Assembly: GCA_037355855.1 (NCBI GenBank) | Contig: CM074763.1 | Location: 5,332,001-5,396,000, forward strand | DNA from: Pseudo-nitzschia pungens | Lineage: Eukaryota > Bacillariophyta > Bacillariophyceae > Bacillariales > Bacillariaceae | Direction: 5' to 3' | DNA: 64,000 nucleotides | Part shown: piece by piece, positions 22,976 through 34,606 of the stretch | Position numbering within the stretch: position 1 is the stretch's first letter | How the letters are laid out: each line of letters opens with the position of its first letter | The notes under the pieces: generated by a model | What the model saw: the letters and a program-made list of their open reading frames with translations, nothing else | The model's database searches: none | Told to the model about the DNA's origin: nothing | Made by a program: the position numbers and the translations under genes

Positions 22976-25376
22976 ATGTCGCCGACAACAATCACACAAA
23001 AATACAACACAAACAACAGAACCAATAGAAACAAAATGAATTGCAACAAGAATACCCACAGACGGCTCCAACTAGCCTGTTTAGCATTCTCCTTGGTTGT
23101 GGCCCTATGCACGGCCGAGGCCCTTGTTCCGCACCCTACTGCCTTCTTCAATGTCAGAGGTGGGGAGTCGAGGGCCGCTCCCAAAAATGTCGACAAACCG
23201 AGAAAGAGCTTTAAGTTCGGCAGCACGTCGTCGGAACTCACAGACGACGAAGCTGTCAATGGTAGCAAAACAAACGGTGTGAGTCAAAAAGACTGCTGCA
23301 CCACCGGCGAATGTGCCAAGACGAATACTCCCGTGAAGCAGATTCGCGTCACCGCCAAAAAAGGATTGGCCGCAACTCGAATGCCCCCCAAGCGGAGCTC
23401 CACGAACGGATTCAAAAAGAAGGCCTTTGCGTCCGAAAACATTGCGGCGAGCGCTATCAGCAAACTTTGCGAGATCGAAGACCGACCCATCCCCGCGGAA
23501 TTCGTTGCCGAAACCGCCCTTCCAACCGACATGGGACAATTTCGGCTCCGTGCGTACAGAATCGACGCAGACTCGGTTCCGAACGAGTACACCGGACGGG
23601 AACCGTCGGTGATTTACGCCGCAGACAAATCTCCCTTTGGGGTTGAGGGAGCTCTCAAGCAGGGTGTGCACGTTCGAATTCACGATCAGTGTTTGACTTC
23701 GGAAGTTTTTGGAAGCAAACGGTACGTTGCGAGATACGAAGCGTTGGATTCGCGCATCTTTCTCAGTATCATACGTGCACAATTTTCCTGCTTATTGTGT
23801 GCAATCTTATTCTCACCCCATTCTCTGTTTGTAATCCCTGTAATCCTTCCTGTGTGTTGTTCTTCGTCAATTCCTGTTGGATTTTTTGACACGATATTAC
23901 ACTGTTTCGTTCTAACTGTGTTCGGAATGCTTGTCTGGCATGCGGATATTGTCAATTCTAAACGTCACGCAACAACAGTTGCGACTGTAACGAGCAGCTT
24001 AAAATGGCGTTGCAGCATGTTGCCGATCACGGTGGTGCTATTATATACATGCAGCAAGAAGGGCGAGGAATTGGTCTCGCGAACAAGGTTGCTGCCTACG
24101 CCTTGCAGGATGTTGGTCTGGACACTGTTGATGCCAATCTTCACTTGGGTTTCCCAGAGGATTGCCGCAATTATGGAGCAATCCCGGCAATTCTGCACGA
24201 CATGAAAATCGGATCGATCCAGCTCATGACCAACAATCCTCGCAAAGTGAACCGACTCCGTGAATTGGGTGTGAAGGTGGACGGTACCGTACCCATGGTG
24301 GTCCCCACCACCAACCCATACAACCACCGGTACATGGAGGCCAAGCACGAACGCATGGCTCACGAGAATTTCAACCACTTTTTCGAAAACAAGGAATCTC
24401 CTTCGGTCGTCGGGCAAGCCTTTGTCACCTTACATGGGGTTGAAAAATCGTTGGAAATCCCAACCGATGATGAGTCGTCGTCGGAAGAAGAAGGATGCCT
24501 TGCTAAGGAAGATGGTTACTGCTTTGGAAGACAATCCGTGGAAGACGCCATTGCTGCCGTGAAGGAGGGCAAAATGGTTGTTGTCGTGGACGATATGAAC
24601 CGCGAGAACGAGGGAGATTTGATCATGGCAGCCGATGCCTGCACACCGGAGGACATGGCATTCATTGTGCGATATTCCAGTGGTGTGATTTGCGTTGCCA
24701 TGGATGGTGATCGCATGGACCAGCTAAAACTTCCCCAAATGATCAGCAACAACGAGGATCCAAAGAACACCGCTTTCACCGTTACGGTTGATGCTACCAA
24801 AGAGCACGGTACGTAAATCAATGGACAGTTGATATTTCTGGAAAGAATTGATGTTTGCGCGGTGTTTCCTTCTCTCTGCACCTTCGTTGGCTTGTGTGTT
24901 ATTGCTATTGCTATTTTCTATGGTCCGGAACGAGTTTCACGTGGTTTAGCATCGCACTGTGTGCATGGTACACGGTTTCTAACGGTCGTCTCGTTTGTGT
25001 GACACCTCACCCCTCGGAACAAATTTTAGGAATCACCACCGGAATCAGCTCGGTCGACCGCGCCAAGACGATGAACCTGCTAGCTGATATGAGCACGACG
25101 GCCGCTGATTTCAACCGGCCGGGACACATTTTCCCGCTGAGAGCCGTAGAAGGGGGTGTCTTGGCTCGGGACGGGCACACCGAGGCCGGGGTGGACCTCG
25201 CGTACCTGGCGGGACGTTCCCGTGCCGGAATTCTGTGTGAGATTGTTTCGGAAGAAAATCCAACCGAAATGATGCGCCTTCCCGAGATGAAGCGCTTTGC
25301 CAAGCAGCACGGACTGGTCCTCACCAGTATCGTGGATCTCATCCAATACCGAAAAGATACGGAGGAAGACATATAA
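22976..25376 (+). CDS. Bifunctional GTP cyclohydrolase II / 3,4-DHBP synthase (riboflavin synthesis)
   Basis: Three exons: 22976-23721, 23979-24808 and 25030-25376 (introns 257 and 221 nt), 640 aa. An N-terminal extension carries a hydrophobic signal-like stretch (LQLACLAFSLVVALCTAEA) then TAFF, suggesting plastid import (inference). The GTP cyclohydrolase II domain comes first: VRIHDQCLTSEVFGSKRCDC with zinc Cys 239, 250 and 252 (rebuilt across intron 1), YMQQEGRGIGLANK, NYGAIPAIL and MTNNPRKV. The DHBP synthase domain follows: VVVDDMNRENEGDL, HGITTGISSVDRAKT (across intron 2), RPGHIFPLRA and GHTEAGVDLA. Together they make the pyrimidine and the four-carbon precursors of riboflavin. The order is RibA then RibB, the reverse of bacterial and plant RibBA. 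Confidence 0.95.
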
Positions 25377-26653
25377 TGGGCTGCGCAACTGCGCGACCGA
25401 TTTGAGGTCACAGCAGTGGTAAGGATTACTGGGATTCGGAATGGACGCATGCGGAATATTATTGAATGAACGAACAATTGAAATGAATAGTAGTATATCG
25501 CATGCGACAATGGGCACGTGTTGTGTGACCCGGCGGAGCAAAAGTTAAAATGATGATCAAGGCGAAATATCACTGTTTGATACGATTGATTCAAGACTCT
25601 ATGCTATTCAGTCGCAACAACACGAATGGAAACGCTTCGAAAATCGAAACAAAAAACAAAAATTACTGATACCAATAGAAAAAGATTGAAAAAGACAGCT
25701 ACACACGTACGAGTACAGCTATTGATTGAACGTTCGAGATTGCGATCGCGTACCGGTTCGAATACGAATACGAATACGAATACGAATACGGATCCGCAAC
25801 AATCCCCAAAAAAATAATCCCCATCAGTAGTAGTTCGATGCAATTTTCCGGTTTGACCCGTTGTAGCAGAAACAAGTCGATCCCATCTTGATCGTTGTGG
25901 ACCGACTGATTGTTGCATTCCTACAAAGAGAAAAGGAGACAATTTTTTGTTCTGTTCTGTTCTGTTCTGTTCTGTTCTGTGGCTTGCATGCATTGGTGTC
26001 CTCTTTCATGCCTAGCAGCCAGTCATCTCCTTTGTTGTGGATGGTTGGTTAGTTGATGGATTGATTGGTGGATGCCTGCATGCCTGCATGCACATGCATG
26101 CATTGTGACTGCTTCTTTTGGTTCTTCTTGGAGTTTGAGGGGGGCGCTCTGCGCTGTGGAATAGAAATCTACCGTACGTATCACCCTACGGTACTCGTAC
26201 GTACTCTTGTGTACGGCAGCGCCCGGTTTGCGCGCGCTCGAAACCACAGTCCAGAAACCAGAGTGATAGTGAGTGAGTCGATCGACGAGACCGAAGACGA
26301 GAGACGAGAGAGACTTCAAAACTTTTGACGAAAGACGTCCGACGACATTGATCGCTCCAATCAATCTCTCCCGCTATTATTCTCTGTTCTCTCCCGCGGT
26401 ATACCGTAGTGTATTGTTACTACGGTATTGCTTCTATTGTACTCGTTCCACCGGACCAAGGCGAGCCACGCAAACCAAACCAAACCAAACGAACGCACGC
26501 GGTAAGGTAACTTACCGTAATTGCTTTGCTTTGCTTTACCGTGCGACACGGTGGTTCCTTCCCGGATCGAGTTCGAGTTCTTTCGCCCACCGATTGATTG
26601 CCCTTCCGCCACGCCGGATCGCTCGGAGACACCGGGAGCCGTCGTCGGTCACC
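25377..26653. other. Intergenic region with CGAATA and CTGTT arrays
   Basis: No gene is supported. There is a CGAATA hexamer array (about 25757-25792), a CTGTT pentamer array (about 25949-25980), a TGCATGCATGCA palindrome near 26080-26100, and CGTAC/GGTAC words (26170-26215) ahead of the next gene. Confidence 0.5.
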
Positions 26654-29600
26654 ATGATGGAGGGAGACGCCGCAACGACTAACCTTGCTTCGCCCGCTGC
26701 TTCCGGGATTGCGCCCGTTTCGAACCAAACCCAAACCGGCGCGACGAGGAATATGAATAGCAACAGCAACAAGCAACAACGGCAACAGCAAAAAACGTCC
26801 CCGGCGAAGGAGATCGACCACGCCAACCAACGGCAACCACGAGGTAACCTTACACGCACGAGTAACCTTACCCACCGCCACGGAAACGAAACCGAAAACG
26901 GAGACGAAAACGGAAAGTACTCCGATTCCCGGGTCCAAACCAAAAGCAAACCCAAAAGCAAACCCAAAAGCAACACCAAACAAAGCGACCGCTCCCGTTC
27001 CCGCTCCCGCGCCCTCGATTCCCTCCTGCCGGCGCAACCAATGGCCGCTTCCCGAGGAGTCCTTTCCGATCATGGGAGTCGCGTTGCCCCGATACGAATT
27101 CGGCGGTCCCGCCCACCGGAAGCCGCGATCGCTGCTCTACGATCCCCCCGACGAGCCGCCGATCGGTCGCTGCAACAAATCAATATCCAACGAGATCGTC
27201 GCTCCGCGCCGCTCCGGGAGGGGATGCTTCCGTTCCGCTCCGAATATTATAGCGAATGCTTACGCTTATGCTTATGCCGATGATAATGATGATCGTTCGG
27301 ATGCGAATGCGAATGCGAATGCGGATGCGAATGCGAATGCGAATGCCAGTGATGCTTCGAACAATCATTCCCGTCACTTTGCGGGCCTTCCCATTCCGCC
27401 CAAGGTCCTGGGGGTCTGCGCGGAGTGCGGGATGGGAGAGATCGAGGGCGGCGAGGAACGCCACGGCAAAAAGCAATAGCAATAGCAGCGGCAGCGGCGA
27501 CGAGGCGGGCAACGGTCGCGGGAACGTGCTGGTATTGTGCGACGGTCCAGGGGTGCGACCGCGAATTCCATCTCGGATGCTGCCGGCCTCCCCTGCTGGA
27601 GGTTCCGTCGGGGGAATACTACTGCTTCGATTGCCATCCCAACGGGGGACACGCGACAACGCTCCTGGAGGACTACCTGGACGAAACCGAGAGGGATCGG
27701 GAGGCCCACAACGAGGCCTGCGAGGAGTATCATCACAATCACGATTACAATTACGATTACAATTACAATTACCATAATTGTTGCTGCTGCTGCACGCACG
27801 ATGCGCATCCGAATCGCAAGTCGCAAGTCGCAATCGCAATTCCGAGTACGAGTACGAGTACGAGTACAATCATAAGCACAGCAACAACGAACCGGGGATG
27901 GGGGCGGACGCTGCTGCATCCGCAGCATCCGCATCGGCATCTGCTTCGTCCTCTCTGGATCACCAACACCTCCCTTCGGTGTCGTCCCCGAACGGAGCGA
28001 AAGCGAAAACAAAAACAAAAGCAAAAGCGAAAGCAAACACGAACGGCCCCCCCTCCCGATCGGTGGTTGCAGCAACGCCTGCTGCAACCCGACGGAGGCG
28101 GAGGACCCCGCAGAGCAAGCGGAACAATCACGGTCACGGCCACGGCCACGATGCCGACAATAGTTACAATCCTCGCTCCCACTACACGTACTCGTCACCC
28201 ACGACCCGGAACGGCAGGTCCGGGAAAGGTGAGAACCACAACACCAACACCAACGCCAACACCAACGCCAAATCACCGCGACACGAGTCGTCGCGCTTTC
28301 ACTCCCACTCGCACTCCCACTCCAACCGACGAAAGAGCAAGACGAGCGGCGGCGGCGGGGGAGGAGGAACCGACCAGCACTACAACTACAACTACAACTA
28401 CGACTACGACTGCAAATACACCTTTGTGGACCATCTCCTCTACAAGGATCTCGAAGAAAACCAGCCCGAATTCTTGTCGCAGATCATGAACGGAATCTGC
28501 GCCGAGGTTCGCAACAAGGGACCGCCCCTGAGCGAGCTCGAGGTCTTTCACAACAATGGCGGAGGCGGAGGCGGCGGCGGAAGGGTTCGTCGATCGATCG
28601 GTGGGGGCAGCGGCAGCGGCAACACGAACACGAACATCAATGGCAATGGCAACGGCAATGGCAATGGCAACGACGGCCAAGCGTCGTCGTCGCCGCCGCC
28701 ACCGGACACCGGCGGGGAGGATCTCCGCCGGCACCTGGTCGGATGCGTCCTGAGGCTCTTTTGCACCAAGACCAATTCGTACCACACGGGGCGCATCCTG
28801 AGGGTGCGGATGGGGATGCGGATGGGGATGCGGATGGGGATGCGGATGCAGATGCAGATGCGGATGCAGATGCAGACCCGGCCGGAGCGCCACGATCCGA
28901 ACGCGGAGCGATGGCGGGGGATGCTCGGCGACGGAACCGGTTGTAGCGGTGGCAACGGCAGTGGTTGTGGCAATGGTTGTGGCAATGGTTATGGAGATCC
29001 CAACGACACCGAGTGCCTCGTCCGGTTCCAGGCGGGCCGTGATCACCGCAAGAGGAGCGTCACGCGGTGGATCCGCCTCGAGGAACACTCGCTGGCGGTG
29101 GCCTGTCCCGATCTGGTCTGGGCGAGATTCGATTGCCAGAAGCTGGCGGCGGCAGCGGCGGCGGCGGGAGAGGAGAAGAACAGCGGCAGCAGCAGCACAA
29201 CGCCAACGCCAACGACGACAACCAAGAGACGGAAAAAATCCCACCCATCGTCATCGTCCTCGGCCAAGCATTGCTGGATGCCCGCCAAGCTGTGGATGAG
29301 ATCCTCGCGGGAATTGGTCGTGTCCATCAAGTACCTGAAAGAAGCCGAGGGACAGATCCAATTCCGCCGCTTTCGGGAATACGCGTCCGAAGAATCGTGG
29401 GAGGGATCGTCTTTTCGCGTTCCGGAGCCCGGGTCCGGATCCGGATCGAGATCCAATAATCCGAGGAAAGCCAAGAACGTCCGCGGCAGCGGCGGCTGCG
29501 GCACTCTCGGGGGAGGTGGAGCCCACAACGGATTCCGCGATCCCACTGCTGCCGGTGCCAGCGCCAGCGACAGTGCCACACCGTACCTCCGAAACGATTG

Positions 29601-30814
29601 GATTCTGGCCGAGTGCATCGGGAGGGGAGTCTACGACCTGATGCACGTGCCCTTCCACGTGAAAGAACCCGGAGGAAAACACCGGTTCCCGACTCCGTGC
29701 TCCGCTAGCAGCACCAACAAGAACAACGCCACGGACCGCAAAAAATCGTCGTCCCAGAAAACAACCCGTGCTGCGAATGCCAATGCGAATGCCGAATGCC
29801 AATGCGACTGCCGACTTTTGCCCGAGTCCGCGGCACGAGCAGGTCATGGCGGCCCTGATCCAAGCGGAGCGCGCGGAACGAGACCGGGTTCGGGAGTGGA
29901 ACGATCTGCCCCTGCACAACGCGTGGCATCCCAGGGCCCTGACGTGCCTGGACGAATCCGCCCTGGGGCCGCTGGAGTACGAATCGGAATGCGAATTCGA
30001 GTGCCGATGGGATCGCGGGGGTGGTGTTAGCGTCGATGGAATCGCAAATCCAAGCGGGGACGATGGGGGAATCATCGGAAAGCAGAATGGCGAGGCCGGA
30101 TGCCACGGTCACGGTCACGGTCACAACCCCAGACCGATGGTCATCGAGCCTTCTCCCCTGTTGCGAACGGGTCTGGATCGAATGTACATCATGGATCGTC
30201 TGATAGGACACGAAGCGAAGAGGGGGGGAAAGGAGGACGGAACAGCCCTCGGCGATTGGACGCCGAGTGCCACCGTGGCGGGTGCACGGTCCAAGGATTT
30301 GGCCGTGAGCCTGTCGTGCGACCTGGTGTGCAACGATTCCATCACGGCACTCATCCAACACAAAAACCGGTTGGCGCGATCGAGCCGCACACACCAACGA
30401 GACGACGAGAAACCGGATCGTCCGGTGAAACCGATCGCCGAAGCAGAATCACCGCCGGTCTCGGAAGCAGAAACGCAATTGGCAACCACGGGTACGGCTG
30501 CATCTGCATCTGCATCTACAGATGAAACAACGAATTCGGAGGTTGAAACGGAAACAAACCACGTTTCGAAGGATATCCGGTCGAAAGACGCGACCGCTAC
30601 AGCAGCTCCCGAAAAGGCTGACACCATTGGTTCGGATAGCGCAATAGTGGACACAGTTCGAGCCGAGAAACCGCCGCAACTATTAACATCGTCTGCATTA
30701 TCGACGAACCTCCTAGCAAACGAAGTGAAGACGGAACCTGATGATGGACCGCCAAAGGACACGGCGCTTGTGCCTGTTCCGTTGCAGTTGACGCAGACCG
30801 CGTTCAACAGCTAG
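26654..30814 (+). CDS. PHD-finger and Tudor/PWWP-like chromatin protein, reading frame shifted several times
   Basis: Coding-like sequence is continuous but in changing frames: 26654 to about 27010, then about 27010-27470, 27470-27550, 27550 to about 27800, about 27850-29790, and 29790-30814 (stop TAG). A PHD finger emerges only if frames are joined: VCAECGMGE, then NVLVLCDGPG, then CDREFHLGC and YYCFDCHPNGG. Downstream are a Tudor-like block (VGCVLRLFCTKTNSYHTGR, CLVRFQAG) and a PWWP-like block (PDLVWARF, CWMPAKLWMRSSRELV). Two switches fall on homopolymers (AAAAA near 27470, GGGG near 27549) and others in short repeats; none fits an intron well. Sequencing indels or gene decay are both possible. 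Exact termini are uncertain. Confidence 0.6.
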
Positions 30815-31589
30815 ATGATTTTGGGTTTGCCTCTCGTTTCCACCGTGCGAGGATCGATCCGCAGCGAAATCCGTTTTGGCCATCACCTCTTGCCGCGAAA
30901 CAGCTACCGACCGGCCGTCTCGGAGTCCGTGCGAACACACTTTTCGAGCCAGCAGCCTGCAAGAGAAAGTGCGGAGGGCAGTGGGAACCTGTAGTGACAT
31001 GGTTGATTCTTTCTAGGCATGATAGTAAGAATGGGAGCAGGCTCAACCAGGACCCAACCGTTTTGCTTCGCGGTTCTGCCTTCGGACGAACTCCGTACAC
31101 TACACTACACTACTGGTACAAAGAACGAAGATGCGGCTAAATGATACGTGGCCACAGCAAGTTCTGTTTTTCCCCACACCGCTATCTGAAGAACTGTCCA
31201 TGGGGACTTAGCAAAAGAATGCACGATGCGTTTCGAGTAAATTATTTTAAAGATAGCTTCACAAACTTGCCAGCACATCGTTCGGTCTTCCGTAATAAAT
31301 AAAACAGTTTTCCTACAGCTTGGTTCAATATATTTTAGTTTCGGAAATGCAGATATTACCGATAGAAATCGATGAACAACCCCAAAGTCATCATTGAACC
31401 CGTCCAGTGTCCTGAGCATTCAGTTCAGCCCCCGTATGGACGGAATTTGCTGTTTTGAGATACAGAGAGCATGCCCTTCTTGCTCTCTGGTTTGCACTTC
31501 CAAATACCACTCTGTGACAAACAATATTGAAGGAACACATTTTTTCCTTTGAACCGCACATGACTTCTCCTCGTGTTCCTATTTCTTCG
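30815..31589. other. Convergent intergenic region
   Basis: I see no gene, repeat array or element of note between the PHD-type gene stop and the end of the 2OG oxygenase. Confidence 0.45.
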
Positions 31590-32735
31590 TTACTTGAGGT
31601 CGGCAAAAGTGACCAAGAGATATCGGGTGCCTGCGGTGATCGGATTTCCTCCATGAACCAAAGATCCGGGATGCAACAAAAATTCGCCTTGCTCCAATCT
31701 GACGACTCGATTGATTGCGGCGATAAACGTGCCACCTCCGATGTATGTGTTGCTTCTGGAAAGAGCCAAGTTAGAAGTAATATCACAGCGATCGTGATGC
31801 AATTCGACTGTGCCATTCGGGGATGCGAAACACAAATTTGAAAAAAAAGCTTTTTGTGGTGAGAACAGGAATTCCCGTAGTTTGTTCCAAAAAAGCAATT
31901 CTTTGCAAATCATTCTGTTGATTGGAAAACCAATTCTGCAACCTAAATTTTGCTGCATACAAGCCGCACGCGAATCCAAGATACTTTTTCAGAATAATAG
32001 GCGATGAATCTTACCTCCTGTGTACCCGTCTTCCGCCGAATATTTGAGAATGTGTGGCTGGTTGTGGTCCACCGTTACACTAGGATACCCGTATAAGATC
32101 TGGATAGCAAGATAGATGTAGACGGAAATTGGTTTGACGTACATAGAAACGTCTGGAATGTCTTTGCAGGCAATATCACATTTTGTCAGCGAGTACAACT
32201 CAGTCCGCCAACCGTGCGGCAACGATTCTGCGTGCTTTTCGGCAGCTGTAACGATCGCATCGAGCGGCCCATCGACAAGGTGGCGAGGAAGTTTTACTCT
32301 GAATACCCTTAGGGACGGGTGTCCCACATACTCAAAGCATATCGGTGGTGGAAAACGCCGATAATGAAATTGGGACATGTCCGGTCTTGGGAGCTGTTGT
32401 GATTGATTTGTGCCTGCCAATCTCAAAGGATTAGGGGGGGATGTTGGCTCCATATTTCCACGTCGCATCGAGGACGACGAAATGGAAGGAGGGGTTTTCG
32501 GGGGATCGGCTAGACTCGGGAGTACGGGACAATACACTGGTCCGTGACACGGTGGTGGCGATTGTTCTGTCAGAGTTCTAGGCAAGATGTTTTCGGCGAA
32601 ATTGTATGGTGTTACCTTGGTGGGCATCTTCGGGTTAGCTATGGATACGTCTTGGTTATCATTGCTTCTGTTTTGCTTTTGCTTTTGCCTCTCCCGATGC
32701 CGTCTCCGTTGTTCGAAGTAATACGTCGTCCTCAT
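31590..32735 (-). CDS. 2-oxoglutarate/Fe(II)-dependent oxygenase, prolyl-4-hydroxylase type
   Basis: Two exons: 32735-32015 and 31807-31590 (207-nt intron, donor GTAAGA), 312 aa. The junction rebuilds LKYSAEDGYTGVELHHDRCD. The iron ligands are visible: H-x-D at His244/Asp246 and distal His292 in LLHPGSLVHGGNP. Arg302 in ITAGTRYLLV is the expected 2OG-binding basic residue. The N-terminal 120 residues are Pro/Gln/Arg-rich without a signal peptide. The family hydroxylates prolines, or other substrates, using O2 and 2-oxoglutarate. An upstream exon is possible because the frame stays open a little before the ATG. Confidence 0.85.
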
Positions 32736-34606
32736 AAGGGAGCTTTTTGCGCCCAATTGCCTAATTGATAAAGGGAACGAATGGTAGTGTTTCCCAAGGA
32801 TTGTTGCAAAGGATAGGCTTGCCCCCCTTCAGTTGTCACCGCCCAAATTGGACCGTAGAGACGAGCTTTCAAGTAAAGACAGCAGCTTGAAATGCCATGA
32901 TGAATAATCGGGTGACACTTTCATTCGAGATAGTTATCGTGGTAGGATACATCTATATTTTACTCCGTATCACGCCACTCACATTTTCAGAAAGCAGACC
33001 CACCAAGAACCGTCTACAACGCCAACCAACAGATGTTTCATGAAAACCTCAAGTTGATCGGAAAATGCGTGCACGAGGCACGAGCACCTGATACTCGTAT
33101 GAACAATAGGATACGGTAAACCTTACCAGGTACGAAGTAAGTTTTTTGATGTACGAAAATCAGATTTTCGTACAACTGAGATGAGAACAGCATTCCATTC
33201 CTCCCATCGTGTTGTGATCCAAAAGTTTTTTTATTTTTATCCAGTAAGACATAAGTTTACTTGTACGTAGGAATACGTACAATTGTGATCTGCCGGTACG
33301 TAGTAATCTCCAACATGTTTCTTGGGAGTTGGACAAAATTAAGTTTCAACCTAGTAGAAATCCAGTGCGCTTCGTACAATACGGTACCACGTACCGGTAC
33401 GAGCTCCCGTTATCACATACGAATTAACCTTACTTCGTATCACAGGTAAGGTTTACATCAATCGGAGTACACATACCGGTATCGTTGACGCTGGTGAATA
33501 TTTCCCGTGCTGGTTTGTCAAAAACACTCACAGGCAGGATTGACATGATGTCCATCACTATCATTTTTTTATCAACAAAACGACGAAACACCACGTCTGT
33601 CGTACATACGAAAGGGCTCTTCCGTGAAAAAAACAAAGAAACGGCAATTGAAGATAGATTTTCTCTACACCCTTCGTACATGTTCGTGGCTTTGAACAAG
33701 GAACTTGCACCCTACCGGTACAAAAAAACAAACGACAATACAGTATTAACTTACTTCATTATGGCGAGCACGTTCGTCCTACGAGTACGAAACTAGTTCG
33801 TACCTGTCAACATCAAAAACTTCAGGTAGAACCGTAAATAATCATAAACACTCCGATGCCGAAAACTACCCGTACAGTAAAAAGACATCGCACCGCATCC
33901 TGCTGTTACTTATCATATCACAATTAGAGTTCTGCCTTGTGCATTTCGAGTGCGTGTGAGTGCAGCGATAACGAAACTTTGCAGCGGTCTTCTTTGAAGA
34001 GAAACCTTTTCGCACAAATCAATAGAGAATCAAGACATCGGAGAGTCAAGTCTATCGGAGTCTCCGCCAGCCTCGCCTTGTCCGACATTCATTATTTTGT
34101 TCGAGACTTTTCGCCCAGTTGTAATTTACTATCGTGGAATTCGACTCACCACGTTCACGAACATCCTTCGTAGACCCAGGTGCAGAGACTTTCGTAACAA
34201 CAGTGACTTCAAGGCAAAATGGTGAGCAATCCGACGACATCTGTTCAGGCTGGTTTTGTTCTTGTTTTCGTGTGCTGTGAATTCGTGAAGAAAAAGTTGT
34301 TGTCGTTCGTTTAGTCTAGACAGTCGATTGAGTCGATTTATTTCATTGTAGATCAGAGTTGAGGATAAATGATGTGCAGAACGCTCTCATGAAGATGTTG
34401 GACATAAGCCGTACGACAATGGCTAGAAGTGGGATTGAATTTTGTGCTTTGCAAGAGTTCTATCATGTTCTTTCGTCCCAGAAATTTCGATGACGTGATG
34501 AACAGTTTTTCGTAAAAATACAAGATTGGTTTTTGCGACGTAGAATTCATGAACGTTCACTTCCAATTGAGACGAGTAATTGCATCACCTTGTATTCACG
34601 TTCAGT
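32736..34606. other. Divergent intergenic region
   Basis: 1.9 kb with no supported gene. It contains many GGTAC/CGTAC and TTCGTA words between 33100 and 33480. An ATGGTGAGC at 34219 could be a short 5' exon with a donor, but its frame does not join the downstream ORF cleanly. Confidence 0.45.

Noticed and set aside
34219..34606. Short 5' exon (ATG at 34219 then GTGAGC) for the DUF6824 gene
   Set aside because: Joining the donor after ATG to the acceptor before 34606 puts the downstream ORF out of frame.
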